In this document: positions 11,327 to 22,212 of the stretch, one piece after another
Layout: the number at the start of each line of letters is the position of its first letter
How positions within the stretch are numbered: the first letter of the stretch is position 1
Assembly (NCBI GenBank): GCA_028023455.1
Contig: JAQFVV010012491.1
Span: 560,001 to 624,000, forward strand
Source of the DNA: Epiperipatus broadwayi
Taxonomy: Eukaryota; Onychophora; Udeonychophora; Euonychophora; Peripatidae
Reading direction: 5' to 3'
Length of the DNA: 64,000 nucleotides
Notes under the pieces: model-generated
Told to the model about the DNA's origin: nothing
The model's input: only the letters and a program-made list of their open reading frames with translations
Databases searched by the model: none
Translations under genes and position numbers: made by a program

Positions 11327-12740
11327 TGTAGCTACGAGCTAATGCTTTGGCTGGCATAATTCTGGGGTGACCTTCATATAAAAGCTTTAAAACTTGTTGT
11401 CTACCTTCCACTGATATTACAACTTGATCCCTCATTTTACAAGTAAACAAGTTTTCAAGATTTGTTCAGAACCCTGTGGCAATGTAGTGTGGCTTGAACT
11501 CCAGCCATCCATTCTTTATCCACTCCATAATTAGTTGATAGCCTTTGCTGTTTTTTGTCCAGCTTGCTATTTTTTTTACTGTTCAGAGTTTCCAATTTCA
11601 GCACATCAATGTAGTTTATTTTATCCCCATGCTGCTTGGTTCTTCTTTATCTGGGATCAGGAACAGTGCATCTGTATGTGAAATTTTTTTGCCCTTCTTA
11701 TATTCCAGTTTGTAATCATAACATAATAAAATGTTTCTCCAGCACATCAAGCATGATCTTAAATGTTCAGGTACTGATTTGTCATGCTCCAGAATCCCCA
11801 GCAATGGTTTGTAGTCAGTTATTATTTGAACAGGTCTACTGGAAATATATTGATGAAAATTTTTCAAAGTGGAGATAATAGCGAAAGCTTCTTTATTGAT
11901 CCGACTGTAATTTTTTTCTGCTTTTGAGAGCATACATTATGCGTATGCAATGGGCTATTCTCCTTTATAACATGGGTGAGAGAGAACTGCCCCATCCCCC
12001 ACTCTGATGCATCTGTGGTTAAATGCATTTTCAAATTACTACTGAAGTATATTAACAATTTGTCAGATGATAATAGGTCTTTAGTTTTGTTAAATGCTTC
12101 ATCATGAATTTCAAACCATTGCCATTTTTAATCTTTTCTCAATAAGTCATACAATGTTTTTGCTATGTGTGTTTTATTCACTAAAAAGAAGGCTCGAAAA
12201 AGTTTATCAATCCTAAAATATGCCTGCATTGTTTAATGTTTTTAGGCTTTGCCATGTTTTTCACTGCTCTAAATTTTTCAATTGATGGTTTCTTTCCCTT
12301 ACCAAAAATTATGTGGCTAAGAAAAAACAATTCTTTTTCATGCTGTATGCTTTTCTGGGCATTTAATTTTTCACATATGGTAAACAGCTTTTACGTGGCA
12401 TCTCTTTTGAATTAGCTGTGATGAGTATGTCATCGAAATAGGCCTTAAAGCATTATGTCAATTTTTGCTTGAAAATAGTTAGGGGCTATTGATATGCCAA
12501 ACAGTAAATGATTACATTTAAATAATCCCATCAGTGTTGTCAAAGTTAATATTTTTGCTGATTTGTCAGTCATCTGTATCTGGTGAAATGCAGAATTTAA
12601 ATCCAACTTTGCAAATTGTGAGGCATTTTGAAGACTGGCTAGTACTTCCCTCATATTAGGGATGGAGTATGCTCCCTTGTTTGAAAACCTGATTGCCAGA
12701 AGCTTACTAATGGCTTAAACTGTTTTCTACTTCCCTAGGT
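11327..12740 (-). mobile_element. Ty3/gypsy retrotransposon relic (RT, RNase H, integrase zinc-finger remnant)
   Basis: Read on the minus strand from high to low coordinates. RT motifs are AKLDLNSAFHQI (about 12580-12615) and LLFGISIAPNYFQAK. Then LTTDASEWGMGQF (about 11975-12015) marks RNase H, followed after a frameshift by INKEAFAIISTLKNFHQY and TDYKPLLGIL (11616-11933). Last comes an integrase H2C2-proximal block LLYEGHPRIMPAKALARS (11327-11400). gag, protease and the catalytic integrase core are not seen, and no LTRs were recognised. It belongs to the gypsy lineage common in animals but is inactive. Confidence 0.85.
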
Positions 12741-13812
12741 TCGAATAACAGCGATCGTGCCAATAATTTAATGTGTCCCCAACCATGACTGGAAACCAGC
12801 TAACAAATATGCAATAAATTAGACAGATAACAGCACATACATATTTAGCAATAAATTTTATTAACAATTAAAAAAAGTTACTATTCAGATTTTTAACATA
12901 AATATAAAGTCCACATTTGAGTGAGCCTAATTCACAAGTTAGCTACTGAATAACAAATAATGTTTTTTACAGTTATGGTACAGCCACTCTTATTCACTTT
13001 ACCTTCATTAATGTCTATAGTCTTTATAACACAACCATGAAGAGCCTCTTGAGGCATTTGCAATAATAATAAGCCTGAGACAGTGTGCTAAAAGTACTAG
13101 TCAGTTTAGTAACTTGCAGGAGTCGATATCCTGGAAATGATAGTCAACTGATGATGATCTTCACTGTCCTACAACATGAGGATACAGTGACAGAAGCAGC
13201 CACACAGGAAAAAGCTTACAGTCCTTTTTCTCTGTCATTTTATATCGATCTTTTCTTTTGTTTTTCTTATCTTTTCGGGAGTAATTTGATTTTGCTTTAA
13301 TCAGTTCGCTTAATCAATTTACGTATTATTTAAAGTTTGTTATCGTAATGAAATTCATCTTACTTTTTAATTAGATATAGGTAATTCATAAGTCTATTCA
13401 ATTAATTAATATATACATGAGTCTAATTAAAAGCTTTTATTTCTTAAACTTCGTTTAATTAAACATTTCTTCTCAACGATTTATTTAGAAACATTTCTAA
13501 GTTTAAAATTTATTTAATATTTTGTAATTTCTACAGTTTTAATGACATCTGTCAGGTAAGACGATCAATGCAGATTGTTTGAATTTGTGCCTTTCTAGAA
13601 TAACTTTACTAGATGTTTCCAATTTTGTGATAAGCAACAATTCTTAAATAATTCTGTCCAAACACGCAACAATTTGTAGAGTTGAATCTTCTATCTTAAA
13701 TCCAATATTAAAATAACTCATTATTGACTGTTTTTTCTCATGCAAAGCTCATAATTAGACTTACCAGTCTTACAATCCTATTCAGGTCTTTATTTTTTTC
13801 ACACTGAAGAGT
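12741..13812. other. AT-rich sequence, no gene recognised
   Basis: No motif, repeat or RNA gene was recognised. A short open frame at 13085-13300 has no family resemblance and looks like chance. Confidence 0.45.
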
Positions 13813-13920
13813 TTTTTTTGCATATGTCATAGCATCGGCCGGAAGCAAACCCGTAACAACCGTCTGCCATCAACTGCTTGCTTGCAAGGCAGCTGTGCTT
13901 GGCTGATCAGAATTGCTGTA
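13813..13920 (-). repeat. tRNA-derived SINE, family A, copy 3 (degraded)
   Basis: After a T run (the poly(A) tail on the minus strand), the plus strand reads GTCATAGCATCGGCCGG and then GCAAACCCG. This is the reverse complement of the 3' half of the SINE at 14060-14155. The 5' half is diverged: AAGGCAGCT is shared with copy 1, and the A box is broken. No target duplication was identified. It lies only about 130 bp from copy 2, in opposite orientation. Confidence 0.65.
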
Positions 13921-14045
13921 TTTGTAGTTAATGCATGGAAAAATAGTTATATAGACTCATAAATTAATTATCTTATAATGTTTTGAGAAATGCAGTCATG
14001 CTGACTGGTTCTTATACAACCTTGATTTATTGAACAAATTAAGGC

Positions 14046-14169
14046 AAAAGAACATGGTGGTCTTGCGTTGGTGGTCGAGAGGTCAGCGTGACTGCCTGGC
14101 AGTTGCCCGGGTTGCGGGTTTGCGTCCCGGCCGATGCTATGACACTTAAAAAAAAAAAAGAACATGGTG
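14046..14169 (+). repeat. tRNA-derived SINE, family A, copy 2, with 14-bp TSD
   Basis: A 96-bp insert (14060-14155) is flanked by the perfect duplication AAAAGAACATGGTG at 14046-14059 and 14156-14169. It carries an A box TGGTCGAGAGG (14072-14082) and a B box GGGTTTGCGTCC (about 14117-14128). The ends GCGTTGG and CCGATGC can pair as a 7-bp acceptor stem with G-U wobbles, so the parent was probably a tRNA gene. A TATGACAC extension and an A tail follow. Open frames on the minus strand across this interval are shadows of the SINE. Confidence 0.88.
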
Positions 14170-15441
14170 AGGAGATAAAAAAAAAAACTATTGGATTTAG
14201 AAACATAACTGTTGATAACCAATATTTCATTTTATAAGGCAACCAGAGACTCTCTTAGTCAAACATGCGATTTTAATATCCATTACTTGTGAATCACTAA
14301 CTTGAAAATAACACTTGACTATGTTTACAGATCTCTTTCTTAATTAATAACTCACTCAATATTTTTTATTAAAACTACTTAAGGTCATTTTCATTTTATA
14401 TTTTTTCTCTCAATTATTTAGTTTCTAAAAAAACTAAAATAGTTATATATATTTTTCTCACTTATGACATCAATTTTTTTATTATAACTATCTATTTTAT
14501 GAAACATTACTTTGATCTTAAATTGACCATAGTAATGGAGTGGATTGAGAGGAAAGATTTCCAATCGAAGCTTAACCTAGTATAAGAATGCTGTATGACC
14601 TCCATAGAATTATTTTTATGTTATTATTAAATTCATGATTCTGAGCATTGAGTGATTTCTGTGTTGATCCTAGATCTAATTAGTAAATAAAAAATGCCTA
14701 AGTTGGGTAATATAGTGAAGAAATTGTGTTATGCCTCTTACTTAAATTTTCAAGCAATTCTTCATATAAGAAAAATCAAAATTAAATATTATATCTCATG
14801 GTAAGGTGATTAGTTCTTCAATCCTTTATATTTATGACATTAAATAAATAAATAATCAAATGGTTTATTGCTCTGGAATTGGTATCTGAAGTATCAGAGT
14901 TGGGATCTATTCCAAACATTGGACCCTAGAATCTGCCATTTTATATCTTCATCAAACTTCATAGAATTATGACTTATTTGAATATTTATTTGAACATCAT
15001 TATTGACGATACAAATTTATTCTCTGTGGCCAGCCAGACTTTCATTGCAGTGCATCTTTATCACTTAAAACTAAAATACCCAAACTGCAATCAAATGTTA
15101 AATTATATTCTACATAAGTTGTTTAAAAAAATATTTGCTTTAATATACATTGCACCAGTATCTACTTAGCAAATGAAACTCTTCTCCCAGAGAAAAGAAG
15201 TTTAATAAAATGGATGAATTGTTACATTTTTTTTGGAAAGGCAGGTCAGTCAGTAAAAGGAAAATGCTTGGTGTTGATTTACTGCAAATTCTAATTTAGT
15301 ATTTTCTATTATTGGAATTCGTTGTCTATCAGTGAACGGCTATTGGTGTTAAAACTCTCATTGCACAATAGTACTAGTGCTTATTTCACTAGTACCTGTG
15401 CTACAACATTAAATTCAGAGAAGGAAAAGATTTATTTTTTA
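14170..15441. other. AT-rich sequence, no gene recognised
   Basis: No supported gene, RNA or repeat. One 66-codon frame at 14969-15169 shows no family motif. Confidence 0.45.
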
Positions 15442-15710
15442 CTAGCTGTGCTGTGGCTGTCTGGTTAAATGGAAACGAAAGAAAAAAGAAAGCGCACGTT
15501 TCTAATATGTTTAATTTCACAATGCTTGTGGGTATACAATATTTTTTGTTGTTCCATTGTCTGTGCAGATATAGAGATTGTCTTGTTTGCCGACTCTAGA
15601 ACATGCAATCCATGACTAGATCTAAACCGCTCAATTCTAAAGATTGGCCCTGAGCTTTGTTGATGGTGATTGCAAAAGCCATTTGAATTGGGAATTGCAA
15701 TCTGTCACAT
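15442..15710 (-). mobile_element. Helitron 3' end with helicase C-terminus
   Basis: Minus-strand translation from about 15708 gives the conserved C-terminal block of Helitron/Pif1-like helicases: FPIQMAFAITINKAQGQSL, then LSGLDLVMDCM. A frameshift and a deletion remove the usual SHGQLYVAC step. The next frame resumes with SRVGKQDNLYICTDN and ends YPQAL before a stop. The minus strand then reaches a CTAG at 15445-15442 followed by T, the usual Helitron 3' terminus inserted at A/T. The upstream Rep and main helicase domains are absent, so this is a 5'-truncated dead copy. Confidence 0.8.
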
Positions 15711-15789
15711 GAAATAATTAAATCAAAATGAAAATAAATCGAAATCTGTGAAAATTCAATTTAACAATGCAATTGGAAACATTGAAATG

Positions 15790-15935
15790 GTATAGTGTGT
15801 GTTGCTTTTACGCCCAACAGATAGCGCTGTTTTTTTTTTTTAAAAAAGCATGTTTTTACCTGTCACAGGTGTGGCATCTATATAATAGTAGGTAGTAGCT
15901 ATATAAAAACGCGCGTATTCGAATGCAACGTTGTG
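15790..15935 (+). mobile_element. Possible Helitron-like or other non-autonomous fragment
   Basis: The interval contains AACAGATAGCGCTGTT, a palindromic string of a kind seen in many arthropod Helitrons. It is followed by TCTATATAATAGTAGGTAG and TATATAAAAACGCGCG, which resemble Helitron 5' starts. It sits next to a genuine Helitron 3' end, but orientation and boundaries are unclear, so this is a weak call. Confidence 0.3.
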
Positions 15936-15984
15936 TCGGAGATTTAAGATTTTGAACAAATGAACATTTACATTTTTATTTATA

Positions 15985-17050
15985 TAGATTGGATAACATT
16001 ATTATAACAATATCTTTAAAATATCGAATTTTTGTTCTAGGAGAATTTAACGCACATGTTGATACAATTTCAACTGGTTTGTTATTATTAAAGTTATGCA
16101 CAACAGATGAATTGATTATTACAAGAATTTGTGTAGACAGATTCAAATTCAGACTAATAACATTTAGTGGATTGCATTATAGTTAGGAGTCAGAATACAA
16201 GAGTTCGCATTAACGAGTACTTGCAGGCCAGATTATTGGATAGATCATAGATTAGTAGGCTCCAATATTAAAATAATAGTTGCATTAAAAATAAATATTA
16301 TTCCACTTATTTTTACAAGAAAATTGATGTTTCTTCCTAATAATCTATTATATGTACTAAATTTTAATAACTAATGAACACTAAAATTTCTAATTTGGAT
16401 CTTCAGAACTGTCATATCAATGAAGCATAGGATTCTTTTATGGGGTATTTATTTTTTCAAATAAATTTATTTTTGGTTTCACTAAAAAGTTAAATTTTGA
16501 TTGCTTTTTTGATAAAGATCTTATTTTTAGTGATTTAATTAAAAAGAAACGTGGCATTTTCTGCTTGACAGAATAATAGATTAAAATATGGGAACTTCTA
16601 ATAATTACCAAAGTTTAAAGGCAAAAATTCAATGACTGACAATTTAGATTTAAAAATGATTGATGGATTAAAACTGAAAATACATCGTCTGCTGATTGTG
16701 GTATTCTAGATCTTTTTTTTAAAATTTACCGAAAGCAATATATAGACCTGAGACAGGGTGTGACAATTCTATCAAAATCAGCAATGTCATAAGACAATTT
16801 TCTTTTGAACTGGTGGAAAGATCATTTTGATCATCTTTTGAATAAAACATTAATTACCAATTTATTTTAGAGGATAAAAAATAAATTAAGTTAAAAAAAA
16901 TTGTTTTAACTCAAAAGATTATCAAAGGCCTTTTTTCTTAAGTAATTACATGTTAGAAAAATATCAATGTAAAGTCTTATCATGGATTTTTAATTACAGG
17001 TATCTTTTTCTGTGCAAGTCTTTGTTTTATAGTAATGGCTTGATATCCTT
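15985..17050 (+). mobile_element. RTE-like LINE relic, endonuclease and start of RT
   Basis: The plus strand shows an apurinic-endonuclease block: FVLGEFNAHVDTIS followed by LLLKLCTTDELIITR (about 16025-16135). After a frameshift, YWIDHRLVGS (about 16230-16260) represents the WxDHRLV motif. Further on, NWWKDHFDHLLNKTLI (about 16806-16850) is the RWxEHFxxLLN block that precedes the RT fingers. The RT core beyond 17050 is too decayed to trace. Stops occur throughout. Confidence 0.65.
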
Positions 17051-17559
17051 GAGTAGTAATATCCCCATTTTCCATTAATTCATTTCAGTTATATCGACTG
17101 GAGTTGATTTTGTAAATGAATTTTTACTCATTGCATGATTGCATAAAACTAGAATTAAACAGAAATAATGATACAAGATTTGAATTAACAATTTTTAATA
17201 ATATAAGCGTTTTATTTATTCATTTAGATTTGGACAAAGATATTCAGCTTAATCAACAGCTATCCCAAATCTTAAAAATGGTTAGATTATGACTCAAATT
17301 TCTCCATTTTACTTAAGGGCAATATTAAAGATAGTTTCCAAACATTATGAATTATCACACTAGGTTGTCTTATGTGAATTATTTGCAATTATCATGTGAA
17401 CAGCTTTATAAATTATCTTCTTTTTCCTTCTATGTCCAATATTATTGTCTTTTTGTGAAAATTTTTACTTTGTATTTGACTGATATCTATTCTTCTACAT
17501 TGGTATGGTATTTCATAGAGATTGTTTTGGTTTTTCAGCCTTCCCATTAAAGCTTAGGA

Positions 17560-18760
17560 TTGTATTATGACCTTTGAAAGTTGTTATGATATTATTTTAG
17601 ATTTTATTAACTTGTCTGTTATGCCTGACATATATGGATACACTTTTGCACCTATGATTGTTTATTCTTTTGACGTATTTATTTAATTGTCTGTTTAATG
17701 GCAGCTGATGAAAAATAACAATTCTTCTTTCCAAGTCTTTTTTTTAAGTCACTAGTTTCTGTGAACAAACTTTTTTTGTTTTATTCCATAGTGATAGTAT
17801 ACCTCTATTTTTTGTGTATCTTGTGTGTTTGGGTTTTGTATAGTTTGTGTTTTGATTTTATTATGAGGAAATCTTGTTATAAGAACATGTAAGTAGGCAA
17901 AATTTTGTCATTGTTTTGATTGCACTATCAATTTAATTAAAAGAAATATGTTTTCAATGTTTGTAAGAGTGTTTCACCATGTGGGAATGCAACAAATATA
18001 TCGTCAATATATTGAAGGTGGATATGGAGTAGTATTTATTACTGTGACCATGTAAGTGTTGCTGATCAGAGAATGCCAGGAGTGAACCTGTAGCCACCTC
18101 TTGATTTTGTTGGATGAATTCTGTGTTGTATTGAAAGTATGTTGTTATTGTAAAGAATGCTAAAAGTTCCATTCTACTATCAGTAGAAAAAGTTGTTCTG
18201 GCTTGTAAGTCATTATCATCATTTGATCTTTTATTTACGATCACTTAATTATATTGGTAAATAAACTTAAAAAGCTTATTAGTACATCAAACCTTTCAGT
18301 TTTATTAATTTTATACAGAGCTTAGAGTTTCTGACAAAGGATTGCATCTTGTATGCCAAAGGACCAAGAAATTTAGGAAGAAAACTTCACAAATTTTGAC
18401 TCTGTGAAATTTTTAGAATTGACAAATTTTAATGGTATATGATCATTGTGGATTTTTTAAATTGTAAATATACAGAATTTTACTAAAATATGATCATCAG
18501 ATTTTTTCTGAGTAAATGAAATACTTGAGATGCTTTTTAAGTAGTGCTAGAAGTTTTGTCTCTATAGCTGATATAGGATTGTTACCATCTTTTTGTATTA
18601 GCCTGTTATGAGAAGCTTTATTTTATTATCATAATCAATAGTATCCATTATAACTGTAGCATTGCCTTTGTCGTCGTTGGGAATATGATTTTTAATTTAT
18701 TTAGTTTGAGAAATTAAATAGCTTACCTCTAAATATAGAAAGTGTTTAATTTTATTATAA
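17560..18760 (-). mobile_element. Penelope-like element, RT relic (minus copy)
   Basis: Minus-strand blocks from N to C are DDKGNATVIMDTIDYDNK (about 18630-18690) and FDVLISFLSLFTNI (about 18265-18310). Next is FFTITTYFQYNTEFIQQ followed by VATGSL, where the family has AMGSPLS (about 18070-18160), then DLKKRL and KYVKRI (about 17670-17740). These match the order of Penelope reverse transcriptase. The copy shares the KGNAT block with the plus-strand neighbour, so both are the same family. The RT active-site region is broken and the GIY-YIG end is not recognisable. Confidence 0.75.
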
Positions 18761-18844
18761 GTGTTAATTAAGTATTCTTTTTTTTCCTCAAGCATAATTC
18801 TGCTATTTTTTTCTAAAACATTATATCTAATAAAAAGATTATTA

Positions 18845-21640
18845 AATGAAAATGTGATGACAAAGTTTAATTCTTTTTTCCAGAATAAAAGTTTCCAAAA
18901 CTCTAATCATCTAACAAATGTGGAAACTTTTGTTCTGGTGAAAAGATTAAATCTTGCCTTCTCACAATTTAATATCCCTTTATTAAAAGGAATGACAGCA
19001 GCTGAAAAAGTCATTCAAAATTGCCTCTACAATAATGAAAATAGAAAACACTTATAATCCAAATCACACCATATATATGTTAAGAGGGAAAGTTTCAAAT
19101 TTCTCAAAATAGATATATAAAAATCATTTTCTCTGCTAATAAGGGCAATGCAACTATTGGAATGCATATTATTAATTATGATAACAAAATAAGAGAACTC
19201 CCATAAAAGGACAATGCAAAAAGTTGCCAAAAATCTTACATCATCTACAGGGACCAAATTGTGATCAATACTCAGCAAACATAGCAAGTACTTGATGGAT
19301 TCAAACGAAAGTAGATAATCATATTTCAACAAAATTTCACATTTTTATGGTTTAAAAAATCTATAATGACCATGTTCCATTAAGACCTTTCAAACCTCAC
19401 CAAAAGTTGTCAAAATTTATTCTTAAAATTCTTTGTCCTTTGACATAAAAAACACAGTCTTTTGACAGAGATCCTAAACATTTTGTGGAATTAATCGATA
19501 ACATGCAAAGTGAAAAAAAATATATTGATAAACTTTGATGTGGAAAGCTTTACATATATATTATGATTAAATGTTTTTTTATTTATATAAAAATTAACAA
19601 GGATAGTAGTTTACAAAAAAACAAGTTTTCTATTTAATGATATAATGGAACTCTTAACATTTCGCATAACAACACTATTTTTCAATGCAGTAAACATTTC
19701 TTACAACAAAATCAAAGAAATGTTATAGTTTCATTATCATGACCTCTGATCAGCAGGATTTTTAATGGGTATGCTTGAAACCACAGCTGTAAATACTATT
19801 GTAATAGAGACAATGGTGAAGCACTACTATAATTCCAGATCCATATCATTAACATATTTAATTTAATACACAACAGAATTAAAACAAGAACAAACTTAGC
19901 ATCCTTAGATGTTCTTGTGACAAGATTTGCTTATGGCAAAATGAAAATTATAGTTTTCAGAAATTTCATAGACACATAATCATACTTATTATATATATTC
20001 AATCATATTAGAAATACCAAAATTGTAGTTATATTATCACTATGAAGCAAAACAAAAAATGTTTATCCAGTAGACCAGTGAATAGAAAAAAAAGTTTTAC
20101 ATTATACAAATTCTTATGGAGAATGATTATCCATGAATTAACATTAACAAAACCTTAAGTAGACAACATATTTCAAAAGAAAAATCGGTAATGCAGCATC
20201 GATTGATCCATGACATAAGATGGCGCTGTTGCTACGCTAAAGCACAGAAATATGCTGTTTACAAGGCCGCTCATAGATCTTAGGCCTGTAAACTGTTCAA
20301 CCGCTAAAGATGTGTGAAGTGCACCATTAACCCAAAATCTCTAGTATGTCGAACATTATTAGCGACGAGTACGCAAGACTCTCTATAGACATTACTCTTA
20401 ACTATTGTACAGCGTATGATGTGAAGGTGTCTTTATTTTGAATGACCAAAAGTATATTATAACATTTTTTTTTTTTTTGTTGGCTTGGGTGTACTTTTTT
20501 ATTATTTTGGTTTGTAAAAATTGTAACGCTTTTCCAAACGCCCCTGGTTTCGTTGTCAGAGGTCAGAATTCAGGAAATGAGGAATATTAGTCACAATTCG
20601 GCAAAGTTCACGATCAAGTCGCGCACTTTCCGAGACTTTTTCGAGATCAAAACATTTCAATGGTAGACGATTGTCCGGCGTTTCGATTTGTAGATTTGCC
20701 TACTACAGAAACAGATGCGATGGTGGTAGTTTAATGAGAAAACTAATTTTTGATGTAATTGTTTTTTTTTTTAATAAATACACGTTAAATGAACCTCCCC
20801 CCCCAAAAAAAAATGAAATATATGAAAGTTGTTTAAAAAAGCACGAAAAAAATAAAGAAAAAAAAGTTTCTTTAAAAAAAAAAAGACCGTAATCAAAAGC
20901 GAAAAAAAAAGGTACTTTAAAAAAAAAAAAGACCGTAATCCAATTTTGTTAAACAACAAGTTTTTTTTTTTTTTTAAAAAAAAGGTTTTAAAAAAATGTA
21001 TGAAAAAAAATCAATTTTAAATCAATTTATTTATTTAAAAAAAAAGAAAATACGGTCCAAAAAAAAATCCAACCCTCCCCCCTCCCCCCCAAAAAAAAAA
21101 ACACGATAATATTACAAAATAATAATAATCAAATCAGCCCGGTAACGTTATATCTATTCGTTTTTCACTAGCAACAGCGCCATCTTATGGCGTGGATCAA
21201 TCGATGTTGTATTACCTAAAAATCATTATAGATATTATTACAGTGTATCCATTATTCCAGGACTATCAGACAAATTTTAAAAAAATCTGAAACCAATATT
21301 GTATTAGAACACTTTTACAATATCATAGTACACTACAAGAAATCGTAAGTTCTACAAAAAAGACTGGAAATGCCAAAAAACCAAACATGACACCTATAAA
21401 ATGCTATATAAATATAGAAGGATATATATTAGTGAAGTCAGCCAGACCATTAAATAATGACCAAAATAGTATAAAGTAAAGACTGAATAGAAAAAGATGT
21501 TTCTGAAGTAGCAGACCATGTGTTTACCCACGAACATATTCAGTAGAAAAAGGACAATAATATTAGAAGAAAAAGTAAAAAGAAAATTTAAAGATACTGT
21601 TCAAATGATAATATAGCAAATCACTTTTTAAAATAATTTA
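18845..21640 (+). mobile_element. Penelope-like element with RT and GIY-YIG remnants (plus copy)
   Basis: An N-terminal block NLAFSQFNIPLLKGMTAAEK after LTNVETFVL (about 18905-19010) matches the start of Penelope RT. KGNATIGM follows at about 19141, then a frameshifted HFYGL/KIYNDHVPLRP (19335-19395), SKFILKILCPL and FVELIDNMQ (about 19405-19510), and LDVLVTRFAYGK (about 19903-19940). The frame is interrupted by the MITE at 20187-21216. It resumes at about 21240 with VYPLFQDYQTN and EIVSSTKKTG (linker, about 21330-21370). DTYKMLYKYRRIYISE (21388-21435) and VSEVADHVFTHEHIQ (about 21498-21545) follow, corresponding to the GIY-YIG endonuclease. Stops and shifts make it inactive, but the domain order is complete. 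Confidence 0.85.
20187..21216. mobile_element. 1.03 kb MITE with ~50 bp TIRs inserted in the Penelope-like element
   Basis: GGTAATGCAGCATCGATTG at 20187 and its reverse complement ending at 21216 bound a 1030-bp insert. The 51-bp ends match at all but about seven positions, three of them at the inner edge. The flanking octamers are GAAAAATC (20179-20186) and TAAAAATC (21217-21224), matching 7 of 8. That fits a hAT-like 8-bp target duplication. No transposase frame is present. The interior is odd: long A runs, and a repeated CTTTAAAAAAAAAAAA-GACCGTAATC motif at about 20869-20895 and 20914-20940. Confidence 0.85.
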
Positions 21641-21980
21641 TTATAATTCATAATATTTAGAAACCACACTTTAACCTTGCCTTTAGAAAAAATTGAAAAA
21701 TCAGGAAAACCTTCAGAGAGATATATAACAAATTTGTATTGACTTTGGTAGAATAGCTTAGTTTATTAGAACATTAAATTTAGTATTCACAAATCTAAGT
21801 CTCTGGTATAATTTACTTGCTAACATTATCATTATTCAGATCAACAACACCTTTAGAAGAGTGGAGAATACATTGTCTTATATTCTAACCTTATTGCTGT
21901 TATTAAAAATTGAAAGTGTTTGAAATAATCATACTCATTTGGTTATGACTGCTGAAACTGAGGTTTTTTTTTATTGAAAC

Positions 21981-22212
21981 CCACAGGTATAGATCTTCAT
22001 TAAAGTCATCCATCAATTTCTTGTTTCATCTTTTTTTATAGATACTCATTGGTAACGATCTTTCTTAAAGTTATCCATCAATTTTTTGCTCATCATTTTT
22101 ATAGATATTCTTAGGTAAAAATCTTTTTTAAAGTCAACCATCAATTTTTTGCTTCTTGTTCTTTTGGATCCTTCTTAAAGTCATCCATCAACTTCTTACT
22201 TCTTTTTTATAT
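21981..22212. repeat. Short tandem array, ~47-65 bp degenerate units
   Basis: The motif TAAAGTCATCCATCAATTTC recurs with small changes at about 22001, 22068, 22130 and 22177. It is separated by related spacers containing ATAGAT and GGTA. About 3.5 to 4 copies are present. No coding meaning is apparent; the 60-codon frame at 22156-22338 just begins inside it. Confidence 0.6.

Noticed and set aside
13968-14242. Two overlapping minus-strand frames of 67-84 codons
   Set aside because: They run through the SINE and its poly(A) in antisense; the Pro/Arg-rich part is the tRNA-like head.
21981-22212. CRISPR array
   Set aside because: Repeat units are degenerate and of variable spacing, there are no cas genes, and the context is eukaryotic; it is a tandem repeat.
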